From contig NZ_CP007585.1 of NCBI RefSeq assembly GCF_000815065.1, positions 124,001-188,000 of the forward strand: a DNA stretch of 64,000 nucleotides, in the 5' to 3' direction. The notes under the pieces are model-generated. The model made no database searches and had not been told where the DNA came from. It worked only from the letters and a program-made list of their open reading frames with translations. This document shows, one piece after another, positions 41,135 to 53,330 of the stretch. Origin of the DNA: Mesomycoplasma flocculare ATCC 27399. GTDB lineage: Bacteria; Bacillota_I; Bacilli_A; Mycoplasmatales; Metamycoplasmataceae. Each line of letters starts with the position of its first letter. Position 1 is the stretch's first letter. A program made the position numbers and the translations under genes.

Positions 41135-44100
41135 ATGAATCCGTTTAAAAAATTTTCACAAATAATAAACTGACAAAATCCCTATGATTGAGACGATGTT
41201 CTAATTAAAGAACATGATAAGAAGGAAAACTCGGTTATAAATAATGATACAGAATTTTCTGCAATATTTAGAAAAACTAGACTTCCTAAATTTAAAGATT
41301 TGTATGCATTTACTAATTTAATTGAAGAAATAAACAGAAAACTTGAAGAAATAAACAGAAAACCTAAACTTTTTAGTTGTAAGATTATATTTGATTTTGA
41401 AATCGAGCAAAATTACTTTAATGATAACGAATTATTAGAATATTTAAACGGAATAATGAAAATTATTTCGAAAAATATAGATTTTTTTAATAATAAGGAA
41501 ATTATAAGAGCTGGCGATTCACGTTTTAAAATTATTTTTTCAGATAAAAAAGATTTTAATTTTTTAAATCAACATCAGAAAAAAATCAAGGAAATGATTA
41601 AATATTTTGGACTAATTCACCTTGATGTTGATTTTATACTTGAAGAAAAACAATTACTTGAAGATAAATTAGATTTAGATCTTAACGCCATTTCAAAATC
41701 TATTGAACACGAATCTATACAAACTAATAAGTGAAAAAAGACTAGAATAAGCAATTTTGAATTTATAGAATTGAAATTTATTCGTTCGCATAAAAATCCA
41801 AATGTACAATTTGATGCTCGAATTTATAAAATTAACCCAATAAAAACTAAAAGTGGGGGCATAGTTTTAAAAATTCACCTAAATAATCATGATTATACTG
41901 AAGCTGTTAGTGTTAGTAAGTTTTTGCGGAAAAATCAAAGCCACAATTTTAAAGTTGGTGATTTAGTAAATGTAAAAGCGCAAATAAAGGACACGGTATC
42001 TCGTTTTAAATTTAACGTAGATTTGGATTTGCACGATATTACTAAGATCAAAACTTCAAAATTTTTCCCAGACGAAGAAATAGATAATGCAAAAATAAAA
42101 AGAGTTGAAATTTCTGCGCGAACTTGAAAAACAACAATGGACGGAATTTCAAGTGCTAATCAATATGTAGAACATGCACTAAGAAATGGTTATTCAGCAA
42201 TTGGAATTGCTGATCTTGATTCAGTTCAGGCATTTCCTGAATTTTATAATGCTGTTAAGGCAACTAAAATCAAGCCAATTTATGGTTCGACTTTTTCAGT
42301 TTATCATTCAAAAATAGAAAAAGTTATTAATTTTAATGGCGAAAATCATAATTTAAAAGCGGCGAAATTTGTTATTTTAGACTTAGAAACAACCGGACTT
42401 TCCGCTTATTATAATGAAATTATTGAATTCGGGGCAATTGTTTTTCAAAATGGAATTGAAATTGAAAAGCACCAGTTTTTTATCAAACCATCAAAAAATA
42501 TACCTGAAGTAATTACAAAAATTACCGGTATAACACAAAAAATGATTGATGAAAACGGGGTTTCCCAAGAAACAGCAATAAAAAAAATTGACAATATAAT
42601 TAAAAACGGGGTTTTAGTGGCTCATAATGCGACATTCGATTTTAGTTTTTTACAACAATTTTTTAAAAAACATTTAAAAAAAACTTTAAAAAACTCAATT
42701 ATTGACACACTTGAAGTAAGCCGATTTTTAAGTCCAAATGAAAAAAGTCACAGTCTTAAAAATATCGCAAAAAGACTTGAAATCCAATATGATGATGAAA
42801 TTGCCCACCGTGCGGATTATGATGCAAAAATTTTAACATCAATTTGAATAAATTTTTTAAACCTGCTCGGAAAACAAAATGTCTATGATTTAGAAACGCT
42901 TTCTAATATAAAAAGTTCAATTTTTGAACTTCGACCAGAAAAAGTTTTCCCCAAACAACTTACCATAATCGCAAAAAATCAAAGAGGTATTAAAAAATTA
43001 TACAAATTAGTCTCGCTTGCAAATACCGAAAATTTAATTTCGCGACCATTAATTTTTTACGATCGACTAGAAAAAGACCCTGATTTATTAGTGGGTTCTG
43101 GTGGCCCAGAATCACTTTTGATTCAAACATTGTTATATTTTGGCCCTGAAAAAGTTAACAGTTTTTCACAAATTTTTGATTTTATTGAAATTCCTCCTCC
43201 TATCGCTTTTATTCATTTGGTAAAAAGAGGAATTTTTAGTCAAGAGCAAATTGAAGATGTAATACAAAAATTAATAGCTTTAGCAAGAGAACTTAAAATT
43301 CCTGCTGTTGCAATTGGCGATGTTCGCTATTGTCTGCCAAAGGAAAAAATTTTTTATGAACTTTATATTTATGCAAAAGCAGTCGGTGGCATAAATCATG
43401 TTTTATTTGATACCCGTGAAAAAGAAAGAGAAGATTTTAAAAACAGTCACATTTTTCCTGAAAAACATTTTTTTACAACTGATGAGTTAAAAAAACAATT
43501 CGAATTTTTAGAAAATTCTGAATTAATTGATGAAATTGTTGTTAAAAATTCGAATATAATTGCAAATTTAATAGTCCCTGATATTCAAATTATCAAAGCT
43601 GGCTTATACCCACCAACTTTTGATAAATCAGAAACTAAGCTAAAAGAGTTCGTCTATGAAAAGGCATATGAAAAATACGGAAATTATTTGCCTGAATTAA
43701 TCGATAAAAGAATTAAAAATGAACTTGAACCAATAATTAACCACGGATTTCATGTTGTTTACTGAATTTCCAAACGCATTGTACAAGAAGCAAAAGCACA
43801 AGGGGCAATTGTTGACTCACGTGGGTCAGTTGGCTCATCATTTGTTGCTTTTCTAATAGGGATTACTGATGTTAACCCACTTTTAGCTCATTATTTATGT
43901 AATAATTGTCATAAAGTGGAATTCTCTGAATCTGAACAATTTTTATCTGGTTTTGATTTGCCAGATAAAAATTGTGAAAATTGCAATTACAGAATGGACA
44001 AAGACGGGCACAATATCCCATTTGAGACTTTTTTAGGATTTAATGCCGAAAAAGTCCCAGATATTGATCTTAATTTTTCAGGAGAGACACAATTAAAAAT

Positions 44101-45547
44101 GCATGATTTTGTTCGCGATTTATTCGGAATTGATAAAACATTTAGAGCGGGCACAATTCTAACAAATGCGGAAAAAACTGTCTTTGGCTTAGCGCGTAAA
44201 TTAGGTGAGTTTCGTGCGCGGCTTGATCCAAAATTTGATATTAATCATGAGGTTTCTTATTTTACAAATTCTTTTCTTGATTTTTTAGCAACAAAAGCTC
44301 AAGGAGTCAAAAGAACATCTGGAAAACATGCGGGAGGAATTATTGTAATCCCTCAAAATCAAGAAATTGAGGATTTTACACCAATTAATTTTCCGGCTAA
44401 CAATGAAAAATCTGACTGAAAAACAACACATTTTGATTATAACGCACTTCATGATAACCTATTAAAACTGGACATTTTAGGACATGATGATCCAACAATT
44501 TTGCTCCATTTAGAAGAATTAACAAAAATAAAATCAGACCAAATCCCCAAAAGCGACCCTAAAATCTTATCCCTTTTTAGTTCCTGTAAGGAATTAGGAA
44601 TAAAGCCGCAGCAAATTCTTGGCGAGATTACTGGCACAATTGGTATTCCTGAATTCGGAACCCCGTTTGTCCGAAAAATGCTCCAAAGTGCAAATGTTAA
44701 ATCATTTGCTGACATTTTTGCAATTTGTGGTTTAGCACACGGAACCGGAGTATGGCAGGATAATGCGCAAGCACTAATAACCTCAAAAAAGCACTTAATT
44801 CATGATGTAATTTCTTGTCGGGACGATATTATGATCTATCTTTTGAAAAAAAATGTTGAGCATCGCAAAGCTTTTAATATTATGGAAAATGTAAGAAAAG
44901 GAAAAGGACTTGACGAATCAGATATAAAACTTTTAATGGGACAAAAAGTTCCAATTTGGTATATTGAATCATTGCAAAAAATTGGTTATTTGTTTCCAAA
45001 AGCACACGCAGTTGCTTATGCGATGAAAGCCTGAAAAATTGCTTATTTTAAACTTTATCACCCTCTTGCATTCTATTCTTCTTATTTTTCAATAAGGCCT
45101 GATGTCAAAGATATTGATACCTTGATTCAACCTGCTATAAAAATTGCTCAAAAAATTAATTTGCTTAATTCAAAAAAACTTTCCACCCAAAAAGGTTTAC
45201 AGCAACTCAGCCCAAAAGAGAAAGACTTAATACCATTTTTAGAAATTAGTTTGGAGCTTAAAGCCCGGGGATTTGAAATTGAAAAGGTAAATCTTGAAAA
45301 ATCAGATTCGCAAAAATGAATTGTTAATAAGGAAAATAACTCCTTAATTCCGCCTTTTATTGCCGTTGATGGCATTGGCGATATTAATGCGAGAAAAATT
45401 GTTCAAGCGCGTAATTTAAGACCTTTTTCATCAATTGAGGATTTTGAATTCCGAACAGAAACTAATAAGACCTCCATGAAAAAACTTAAGGAATTAGGAG
45501 TTTTCGATAACATTTCAAAAAAAGCTCAGGTAAATTTGTTTGAATAA
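41135..45547 (+). CDS. polC: DNA polymerase III alpha subunit, PolC type
   Basis: 1,470 residues, normal for PolC; over ten TGA codons are Trp. Domains: N-terminal region, OB fold (about 210-320), PHP module split by the DEDD exonuclease (VILDLETTGL ... AHNATFDFSFL, HRADYDAKIL), then the polymerase core with DSRGSVGSSFVAFLIGITD, zinc ribbon CNNCHK / CENCNY and PDIDLNFSGE. In the PHP part the usual metal-binding histidines are missing (HxHTxxS becomes ARTWKTTMD; TDHG becomes ADLDS), so PHP activity is doubtful. A duplicated hexapeptide EEINRK occurs at about residues 62-74. Replicative polymerase. Confidence 0.96.
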
Positions 45548-45666
45548 AATATTAAAAAGACAAACAAAGAGCAGTAAAATTATTGAATTTTAGGATAATT
45601 TTTAAATAAAATTGGCCTTAAAAAATTATTGCAAGTTTTATATAAACTTGCCTAAAAGGAGAGAAA

Positions 45667-46956
45667 ATGAGTCTAAATTTAGAAATTAAAACAAAACTAA
45701 AGCTAAACTATCAAGATTTCGAAGAAAAAATTACTGAATTTCATGACAGAATCAACAATAAGAATAGTCCTGATATTAATTATTTGGGTTGAAATCAATT
45801 TCCTGATATTGCTATAAACTTTTCCGAAATTGAAAAAATGAAAAATATAGTGGAAAATTTACACAAAAATTCTATAAATATTTTAGTTGTTATTGGAATT
45901 GGAGGTTCCTATTTGGGAGCAAAAGCAGCTATTGATTTTATTCTAGGATTAGGCCCTTTTAAAAAAAGGCCTGAAGTTATTTTTTTAGGGAATTCGCTTT
46001 CTTCTACAGATTTACACCAAAAAATCGACTATCTAAAAACAAAAAACTTTGCTATCAATGTTATTTCTAAATCAGGATCAACGATAGAACCAGCGCTTAC
46101 CTTTCAAATTTTATATCAATTTTTAGTTAATCAAATTGGCGAAAAACAAGCAAAAACAAGAGTTTTTGTAACAACTAGTATAAAATCAGGCGAGCTTTTA
46201 GAAATCGCAAAAGCTAATAGTTTTGAAATTTTTGAGGTCATTGAATCAATTGGTGGTCGTTTTAGCGTTTTGTCATCAGTTAGCTTTTTCCCGTTAATTT
46301 TTGTAAATATTAATGTTCATGAAATTATTCAAGGGGCAAAAGATGCTCATACAAAATATTCAACCAGCTCAATATCGGAAAATTACGCTTATAAATACGC
46401 TCTTTTTCGATTTTTACTTTATAAAAAGTTCAATTATAAAATGGAAATTCTAATTGCTTATGAACCTTTTATGCTGTATTTTAACGAGTGATGAAAACAA
46501 CTTTTTGGTGAATCTGAGGGAAAAAATCTTAAAGGAATTTTTCCAACTTCGGCAATTTTTACAACAGATTTGCACTCTCTTGGCCAATTTATTCAAGAAG
46601 GGAGTAAAAATTTTTTCCAAACTGTTATTTATATTGAAAAACCAAAATTTGATCTTGAAATTAAAAAAGTTGTCCAATTTGACTCAAAAATTAATACACT
46701 TTCAGGAAAAACAGTAAGTAAAATCAATTATCAAGCATTTTTAGCAACTACGTTGGCTCATTCCAAAGAGGGGAATAACCCAAATTTGTTACTACAAATT
46801 AAAGATAGTTCGGCAAAATCTTTCGGTCATCTAGTAATGTTTTTTGAAAAGGCTTGTGCAATGTCGGCTTATTTGCTTGGCGTTAATCCCTTTGATCAGC
46901 CGGGAGTTGAAAGTTATAAAAAGGAATTGAAAAAAAATTTAGGTTGAAATAACTAG
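45667..46956 (+). CDS. pgi: Glucose-6-phosphate isomerase
   Basis: 429 residues, the short bacterial form. Interconverts glucose 6-phosphate and fructose 6-phosphate, one step before PfkA. Motifs: VVIGIGGSYLGAKAAIDF, VISKSGSTIEPAL (phosphate loop), ESIGGRFSVLSSV, and TTDLHSLGQFIQEG near the active-site His. TGA at 45790, 46489 and 46945 are Trp. Ribosome site AAAGGAG. Monocistronic; no hairpin is evident after it. Confidence 0.96.
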
Positions 46957-47188
46957 TTTCTAAATTTTTCTTACTTTTTTATAAATTAAAAATTATTAAC
47001 AGAATATTCAAATCTGCTGAAATTAAGATTTTTTTGGCTAGTTTTAAAAATTTACAAACTTTATTGTTTGAAATTAAAAATAAAATGTTATTTTTACTTT
47101 TTTATATTTAACTTTTTATATAAAACTTAACAGAAAACTTAATTTTTCCCCGCGAAAAAAACGCATTCTTAGCCTTGTTAAGATATGA

Positions 47189-47194
47189 TATAAT
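47189..47194 (+). promoter_or_regulatory. Extended -10 box directly before a leaderless start
   Basis: TGA-TATAAT ends 7 bases before the ATG at 47202. The expected transcript start coincides with the start codon. Confidence 0.55.
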
Positions 47195-47201
47195 TTTCAT
47201 T

Positions 47202-47651
47202 ATGTATTTAAACGAAAAAAAACAAATATTATCATTGGTTAGAAATCACGCAATTACCCACTTAATTCTTCGTGCAGTAAAATTTATAATAGGAATTTTT
47301 GTGTTTATTTCGCTTTTTTTTATGTTTTTTCAGGGATCAACTTTTGACAAGATAAAAAAGAACGCGGAAATCGGATGGATTGCTGCAGCAATACTTTTAG
47401 TTATTCGAATTTTACTAACTATTACAAGTCGAATTTTATTAATTGTTTATATTGTTAAAATAGGCGAGCTCACCGGTACTTTAGGTATACGACATAATCA
47501 TTTATTATTAACAAAACTTTCAAGTATAAAAACACTTTCTATTATTGGATGTTTCATTAGTTATGCTAACATAATTGTCGCAAATATTTTGTCATTGCGC
47601 CATAATCACAAAGAAGAATTGCTAAACCTTGATTACCAAGTATTAGATTAG
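47202..47651 (+). CDS. Small membrane protein, hypothetical
   Basis: 149 residues with three to four hydrophobic segments (AVKFIIGIFVFISLFFMFF; IGWIAAAILLVIRILLTI; LLIVYIVKIGELTGTLGI; LSIIGCFISYANIIVANIL). No catalytic motif recognised. ATG 47202 is chosen over an in-frame TTG at 47175, because the promoter -10 (47189-47194) lies between them. No ribosome site is present, consistent with a leaderless mRNA. Integral membrane protein of unknown role. Confidence 0.65.
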   Translation: MYLNEKKQILSLVRNHAITHLILRAVKFIIGIFVFISLFFMFFQGSTFDKIKKNAEIGWIAAAILLVIRILLTITSRILLIVYIVKIGELTGTLGIRHNHLLLTKLSSIKTLSIIGCFISYANIIVANILSLRHNHKEELLNLDYQVLD

Positions 47652-47739
47652 AAATTTTTCTTTAATTTTATATTTAAATTTTTAGAAAACCTTTAAATTT
47701 ATAGAATAATTTAATTTTTCCAATTTAAGGAGGGCAAAA

Positions 47740-48174
47740 ATGAAGAAAAATAAAAAGTTTTTACATTTAAATGAACTGCAATATAAAGTAACACAAGAAA
47801 ATTTTACTGAACCACCTTTTGAAAATCTTTATAATGATAATTATCAGGAAGGAGTTTATGTTGATGTTGTTGATGGTAGCCCGCTTTTTTTGTCGCTAAA
47901 TAAGTATGATTCAGGTTCAGGTTGGCCTTCATTTTGAAAACCAATCAATGAAAATGATATAGTTGAGGTTCTCGATTTTAGCATGCCTGTAACTAGAATT
48001 GAGGTCCGTTCGAAAAAAGCAGATTCCCATTTAGGCCATGTTTTCAATGACGGTCCCAAAAAAAATGGCGGAAGACGCTATTGTATAAATTCAGCAGCAC
48101 TTCAATTTATTCCCAAATCAGAATTAAAAGCACATAATTTGGGACATCTTTTGAAATTTTTTGAACAAAAATAG
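47740..48174 (+). CDS. msrB: Peptide-methionine (R)-S-oxide reductase
   Basis: 144 residues. Repairs methionine-R-sulfoxide in proteins. Core motifs [49 protein letters not shown] (Trp from TGA 47935) and [15 protein letters not shown] ... [10 protein letters not shown] with catalytic Cys in RYCINS. The CxxC zinc pairs of many MsrBs and the recycling Cys (SGCGWPSF) are absent, so a thioredoxin-independent or direct recycling route is likely. Ribosome site AAGGAGG. No msrA nearby. Confidence 0.93.
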
Positions 48175-48270
48175 ATTTTTTATTAATAAAGTATAAGCGA
48201 ATTTTAAAAAAATTAAGCGCCTAAAAAGTTTTGATATAATTTGCCTAGTTTTAGATTGATTTTTAGGTTC

Positions 48271-50841
48271 TTAATTTTTATTTTCGCTTTTTTTGATTAA
48301 GCTAACTGATGTAATTTCATCGTCTTTTTTGAGTTTAATTAATTTTACACCCTTAGTTCTCCTGCTAATTATCGGTACCATATCAAGATCAATTCTAATC
48401 GCAAAGCCTTTTTTTGTAGTTATTATGGCTTCTTGATTATTTTTTATTGTTGAGACAAAAACCAGATTTCCAGCTTTTGTTGAGTCAATACTAATAAGGC
48501 CTTTTGTAAGTCTTCCTGTAACTCGGTATTCGCTTACAGCTGTTTTTTTTCCAAAACCATTTTTGCTAAGACTAAAGACAAAATCATCGCCGTAAGTAAA
48601 ACAAGCCCCAATTATTTTGTGGCCTTTTTCAAGGCTAATTCCTTTAACGCCTATTGAAATACGGCCGGTTTTTCGCAGTAATTTTATTGGTCAACGATTG
48701 ACAAGACCTTGAGATGATGCAATTAAAATGTTAATATTCGGATTATCAGGGATGATAAAAGCTGAAACTAAATAGTCATTTTCCACCATTTTTAGGGCAA
48801 TTTTCCCTTTTTTTGGAATGTTGCAGAAAGCATTAAGTTCTGTTTTTTTGATATTTCCAAAAGCGGAAACTGTAATTAGTCAGTGATTTTCATAGTCTTG
48901 ATTTCAAGGAATTAAACTAGAAATATTTTCATTTTTTTCTAACCTGATCAGATTTAAAAACGGGATTCCTTTGCCTTGCTTTGAACTATCAGGAATTTGG
49001 TGAGCGCGTAATTTAAAAATTTTTGCATTGGATGAAATTATTAAAAGATCACTGAGAGTATTTGTTATGTACAGAGATTTTAGTTCATCATCTTTGTAAT
49101 GATTTGAAGCTAAAGTGCCAACGCCACCGCGATTTTGCAAGCGATATTCTTCTAAAGGAATCCTTTTTACGTAATTATTTTGCGTTAATGAAATAATTAC
49201 TTGCTCATCAGTTATTAAATCTTCTTCATCTAAATAACTAATTTCTGCAATAATTTCCGATCTTCTTTGGTCGCCGAATTGTTCAGAAACATTTTTGTGT
49301 TGTTCAATAATTAGTTCAATTAATTTATTTGGTGATTCAATAATTGCTTTAATTTCATTAATCTCAATTTTTAAATCTTCAATTTCAGTAACTAATTTTT
49401 CAATTGCCAATGAAGTTAGCCTTCCAAGTCGCATTTCAATTATCGCTTTTGTTTGACCCGGATTTAAGGCAAAAATATTTGCTAATTTTTCTTGTGCGCT
49501 CTGATCGGATTTTGATGCTTTTATTATTTCGATTACCTTGTCAATGTTTTCAATTGCAATTTTAATACCAAGTAAGACATTTAATTTATCTGCTGCTTTT
49601 TCAAGATCAAAATTCAGTGAGCGAAGATTTATTTCCTTTTGGTGTTCAAGATAATACGAAAAAATTTGTGCTAAATTCATTAATTTTGGTACACCTTTGA
49701 CAAGTGCTAGCATATTTATAGAATAACTAATTTGTAAATCCGTGCTATGATAGAGTTTATTAAGGATGATTTCAGGGTTAAAACCTTTTTTTATATCGAA
49801 GACAACACGAATTCCGTGTCGCGTACTTTCGTCACGAACATCTTTAATCCCTAAAATCTTTTTATTTTTAACTAAAAAAGCAACTTTTTCAATAATTGTT
49901 GGTTTTTTTACCTCATAAGGAATTTCGTAGAAAATAATTCGTGACTTGCCAGAATTAAGCTGTTCAATTTTTGCTTTTGCCCTTATTAAAAAAGAGCCTT
50001 TTCCAGTCAGATAAGCTTGATTTATGCCGTTTTTGCCATAAATTGTTGCACCCGTTGGAAAATCTGGTCCTGGAAGAGATGCAATTAAATTGTTAATATC
50101 AATTTCTGGATTTTTGGCAAAAATAATAAAAGAATTAATAATTTCTATTAAATTATGCGGCGGAATTTTTGTCATCATCCCAACCGCAATTCCAGAAACT
50201 CCTGATACTAATAAATTAGGAAATTTTGCAGGCAAAACTTCAGGCTCAACTTCACTAGAATCATAATTAGGCCTGAAATTAACGGTGTTTTTTTTAAGCC
50301 CTTCAATCATTTTATTAGAAATTTTCGCAAGGCGAGCTTCGGTATAACGCATTGCTGCTGCCTCATCGCCATCAATTGAGCCAAAATTTCCATGACCATC
50401 AATTAAAGGATAACGTAAAGAAAAAGGTTGCGCCATTCGCACCATTGATTCATAAACAGAAGCATCACCATGTGGGTGGTATTTTCCAAGAACATCACCA
50501 ACAATTCTTGCAGATTTTTTATAGCTTGTTCCTGATGTAATTCCTAGTTCAGCCATTGTATATAAAATTCGACGGTGCACCGGTTTTAAACCATCGCGAA
50601 CATCAGGGAGTGCGCGCGAAACAATGACAGACATTGAATAATCAAGAAATGATGATTTCATTTCATCTTCAATTTTAATTGGCAAAATATTGTCTGTTAT
50701 TGTTTTTAAAACTGTTGGTTTAATTTCATAGACATAATTTTCTTCGTCGATTTCGATTTCCTCATTATTTTCTGCGTTTGTTTCAAAATCAACATTGTTT
50801 TCATCAAAATTTTGACTATCTTTTTCTTTTTCCCCGAGCAT
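48271..50841 (-). CDS. gyrA: DNA gyrase subunit A
   Basis: 856 residues. Catalytic subunit with active-site Tyr in [40 protein letters not shown], and the GyrA box [15 protein letters not shown], which argues for GyrA rather than ParC. The C-terminal wheel domain follows (TGA at 48904 is Trp). An unusual acidic N-terminal extension of about 45 residues ([13 protein letters not shown]) precedes the normal start [17 protein letters not shown]. The ATG at 50841 follows AAGGAA by 7 bases. Partner of GyrB encoded at 5.8-7.7 kb. Confidence 0.93.
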
Positions 50842-51167
50842 CGTGATTCCTTTTTATTAGAACGTCTAGTAATTTAAAAATTATACCATTTTTTAGTGCG
50901 GTTAATATAAAAATTTATATAGCTTTTATGAGATCAATTTCTGTTTTTAATCAAGTGTTTTTTCAATTTTAGCTATTCTAAAAAACCAAAACAAGATAAT
51001 ATGATCTTTTTTAAAAAATGAAAATTGTTTTTGAATCTGAATAATAATAAAATTTTTTACTATAAATTAAGTAATTTTAAACTGTAAAATTTTTTTAAAA
51101 TTTAAAAAAATATGATAAAATTAGGACAACTTTTGCTAGTTTTTAAAATGAGTTAAAGGAAAAATCT
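50842..51167. other. Divergent gyrA/deoC intergenic region
   Basis: 326 AT-rich bases. gyrA side: TGG-TATAAT at 50885-50880 (minus), start about 35 bases before the gyrA ATG. deoC side: TGA-TAAAAT at 51113-51121 (plus), about 46 bases before the deoC ATG. No gene or repeat found between them. Confidence 0.55.
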
Positions 51168-51833
51168 ATGAATTTTAACAGTATAATTGATCATACACTT
51201 TTAAAACCACAAGCGACTTCTAGCGATATAAAAACTTTAATTCAGGAGGCAAAAACTTATAATTTTGGCGCAATTTGTATCGCGCCAGTTTGGGTTAGGC
51301 TTGCAAAAAAAGAACTAGAAAAGACAAATATTAAAATTGTAACTGTAATTGGCTTTCCTTTAGGAAATCAAATCAGCGCAATTAAACAAAAAGAAGCTGC
51401 GCTCGCAATTGCACATGGAGCTGACGAAATTGACATGGTAATGAATATTGGTAAATTCAAAGAAAAAGATTTTCAGTTTATCATAAACGAAATTAACCAA
51501 ATAAAAAAAGAAATAGGTGATAAAATATTGAAAGTTATTATCGAAACTGCACTTTTATCGCCTAGCGAAATTGCAAATGCAACAAAAGTAATTAGTTCTA
51601 CAAATGCTGATTTTATCAAAACATCAACAGGATTTTCCTATCGTGGTGCAACTTTTCAAGATCTTGAAATTATAAATGAAAACAAAAGTGAGAAATTAGC
51701 AATTAAGGCCGCAGGGGGAATTTCTAATTTTAGCGATATGGAAGCCTTTTATAAATTAGGAGCGACCCGTTTTGGTACCTCAAAATCTGTTAGCATTATA
51801 AATGGTTTAAAAGATAAAAAAAATGAATATTAA
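51168..51833 (+). CDS. deoC: Deoxyribose-phosphate aldolase
   Basis: 221 residues, typical. Cleaves 2-deoxyribose 5-phosphate to glyceraldehyde 3-phosphate and acetaldehyde, feeding salvaged deoxynucleosides into glycolysis. Motifs: [51 protein letters not shown] (first active-site Lys) and [18 protein letters not shown] (Schiff-base Lys), [10 protein letters not shown]. Ribosome site AAAGGA. upp follows 81 bases later. Confidence 0.97.
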   Translation: MNFNSIIDHTLLKPQATSSDIKTLIQEAKTYNFGAICIAPVWVRLAKKELEKTNIKIVTVIGFPLGNQISAIKQKEAALAIAHGADEIDMVMNIGKFKEKDFQFIINEINQIKKEIGDKILKVIIETALLSPSEIANATKVISSTNADFIKTSTGFSYRGATFQDLEIINENKSEKLAIKAAGGISNFSDMEAFYKLGATRFGTSKSVSIINGLKDKKNEY

Positions 51834-51914
51834 TTTCGGGCTTTTAAATTTATATTATAATTTATCTAGCGAATAAAAATTGTCCTGTAAACCAATTTTA
51901 AAGGAGTAATTATT

Positions 51915-52529
51915 ATGGAAATAAGAGTTGATCACCCTTTGATTGCAAGTGAAATTGCAAAAATAAGGCAAATAACAACATTAAATGATTTCCGTAATTC
52001 TGTTAAGAAAATATCAACATTACTTGCTTTCCCAGTACTAGAAAAATTAGAAACTGAAGAATTTGTGTCAATATCAGTGCTAAATGAGAAATTTTTTGGA
52101 AAAAAAATTACAACACAAGTTGTTTTTACCCCGATTTTACGTGCTGGTTTTGGAATGCTTGAGCCGTTTTTAGAGTTAGTTTCTGATGCAAAAATTGCGC
52201 CTTTATGGTTAAAACGAAATTTAGACTTTTCAGTTCAGACTTATTTTCAAAATTTACAAAACCCTGATGCCGATTCTGTTGCCATTATTTTAGACCCAAT
52301 TTTAGCAACTGGAAATTCCTTAAGCGCAGCAATCGAAATTCTTGTGCAAAAAGGGTTCCAAAAAATAATGATTGCCACAATTTTAACAGTTCAAGAAGGG
52401 ATTGACAAAATTAGGCAACAATATCCAAATGTGACAATATTTTATTGTCAAAAAGATGAAAAATTAAACAAAAAAGGTTATATAATTCCTGGAATTGGTG
52501 ATGCCGGCGACCGATTCTTTGGTGCTTAA
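51915..52529 (+). CDS. upp: Uracil phosphoribosyltransferase
   Basis: 204 residues. Converts uracil plus PRPP to UMP. Motifs: PILRAGFGMLEPFLELV, PRPP loop IILDPILATGNSLSAAI, and C-terminal IPGIGDAGDRFFGA (uracil site). Ribosome site AAAGGAG. It is followed two bases later by a membrane gene and so lies in an operon with it. Confidence 0.97.
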   Translation: MEIRVDHPLIASEIAKIRQITTLNDFRNSVKKISTLLAFPVLEKLETEEFVSISVLNEKFFGKKITTQVVFTPILRAGFGMLEPFLELVSDAKIAPLWLKRNLDFSVQTYFQNLQNPDADSVAIILDPILATGNSLSAAIEILVQKGFQKIMIATILTVQEGIDKIRQQYPNVTIFYCQKDEKLNKKGYIIPGIGDAGDRFFGA

Positions 52530-52531
52530 AT

Positions 52532-53230
52532 ATGTCGAATTCAATTTTTTGGCGTTCTAATTTAAATTTTAAATTATCGGTTGCCGGAATTTTATTTGCG
52601 CTTTCTTTAATTTTTTTCATCTTTTCGCATAATTATTTTAGTTGGCCGCTTTTTCAAAATCTTGGTTTAAAAGTTGATCTTTCAACACTTTTTTTTATTC
52701 CAATTATCTTAATTTCTGGTTTTTGAATTGGATTTTGTTGTCTTTTAATTCGATTTTGAATTGGCCCTTGACTAATTTTTAACCGTTTTGGTGGAATTGA
52801 TATCATTTATTTTGGTCATTTTATTTTGTTTTTTGCATCGTGTGTTTATATTTTTAGTTTCTTATTTTTCCAGTTTTTAATTAAAAAAATTTTCATTAAT
52901 TGACAAAGACCAAAAACAATTATTGTCTTAGCGTTAATTTTGGCTGTATTAGTTACCTCATTTTTAATGACTTATTTAAACGGAATTTTATTCACACCCG
53001 TTTATTTAAGGCTGTATAAATTAACAGACTCGTTTTCCTTATTATCAGCGATTGAAAAATGAGACGATATTAGCAAAAAATTAACTGGGGGTTTAAAGCT
53101 TTCTTATTGAACTTTTATTTGAAGCGTTTTTCCTATTTTTAATTTAACCAATTTTTCTCTTGAATCATTTTTAGCACTACCAATTTATATAATTGTCGAT
53201 CATTTTTTACAAAAAAAAATAAAAAATTAA
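52532..53230 (+). CDS. Membrane protein, probable ECF-transporter S component
   Basis: 232 residues with about six membrane helices; at least six TGA codons are Trp. The first 85 residues follow the S-component pattern: short cytoplasmic start, helix with AGILFALSLIFFIF, loop LGLKVDLSTLFFIPIIL and SGFWIGFCCLLIRFWIGP. Such proteins bind a vitamin or base and share the EcfA/EcfT energising module, whose genes are not in the window. Two bases separate it from upp, so a pyrimidine-related substrate is a reasonable guess, not shown. The start codon lies in the upp-linked transcript without a separate promoter. Confidence 0.6.
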
Positions 53231-53321
53231 ACTATGAATTTTTATATACTTAATAAATTTAGTTAAAATTCTTAAAAAATTTCTTTTTTGGTTATTCTTA
53301 GTTAGTTTTTTATACTTATTA

Positions 53322-53330
53322 TGGTATAAT
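53322..53330 (+). promoter_or_regulatory. Extended -10 of the lon promoter
   Basis: TGG-TATAAT; start near 53337 and leader about 60 bases. No CIRCE palindrome (TTAGCACTC/GAGTGCTAA) is visible in the region. Confidence 0.6.

Noticed and set aside
48175-48270. Shared terminator between msrB and gyrA
   Set aside because: CCTAAAAA/TTTTTAGG arms exist but the loop is about 30 bases and there is no U tract; too weak to call.
48271-50841. Topoisomerase IV ParC
   Set aside because: A GyrA box (QNRGGVG) and a complete C-terminal wheel are present; gyrase A fits better.
53165-53185. Half CIRCE (TTAGCACT) before lon
   Set aside because: It is inside the coding sequence of the preceding gene and lacks the second half.
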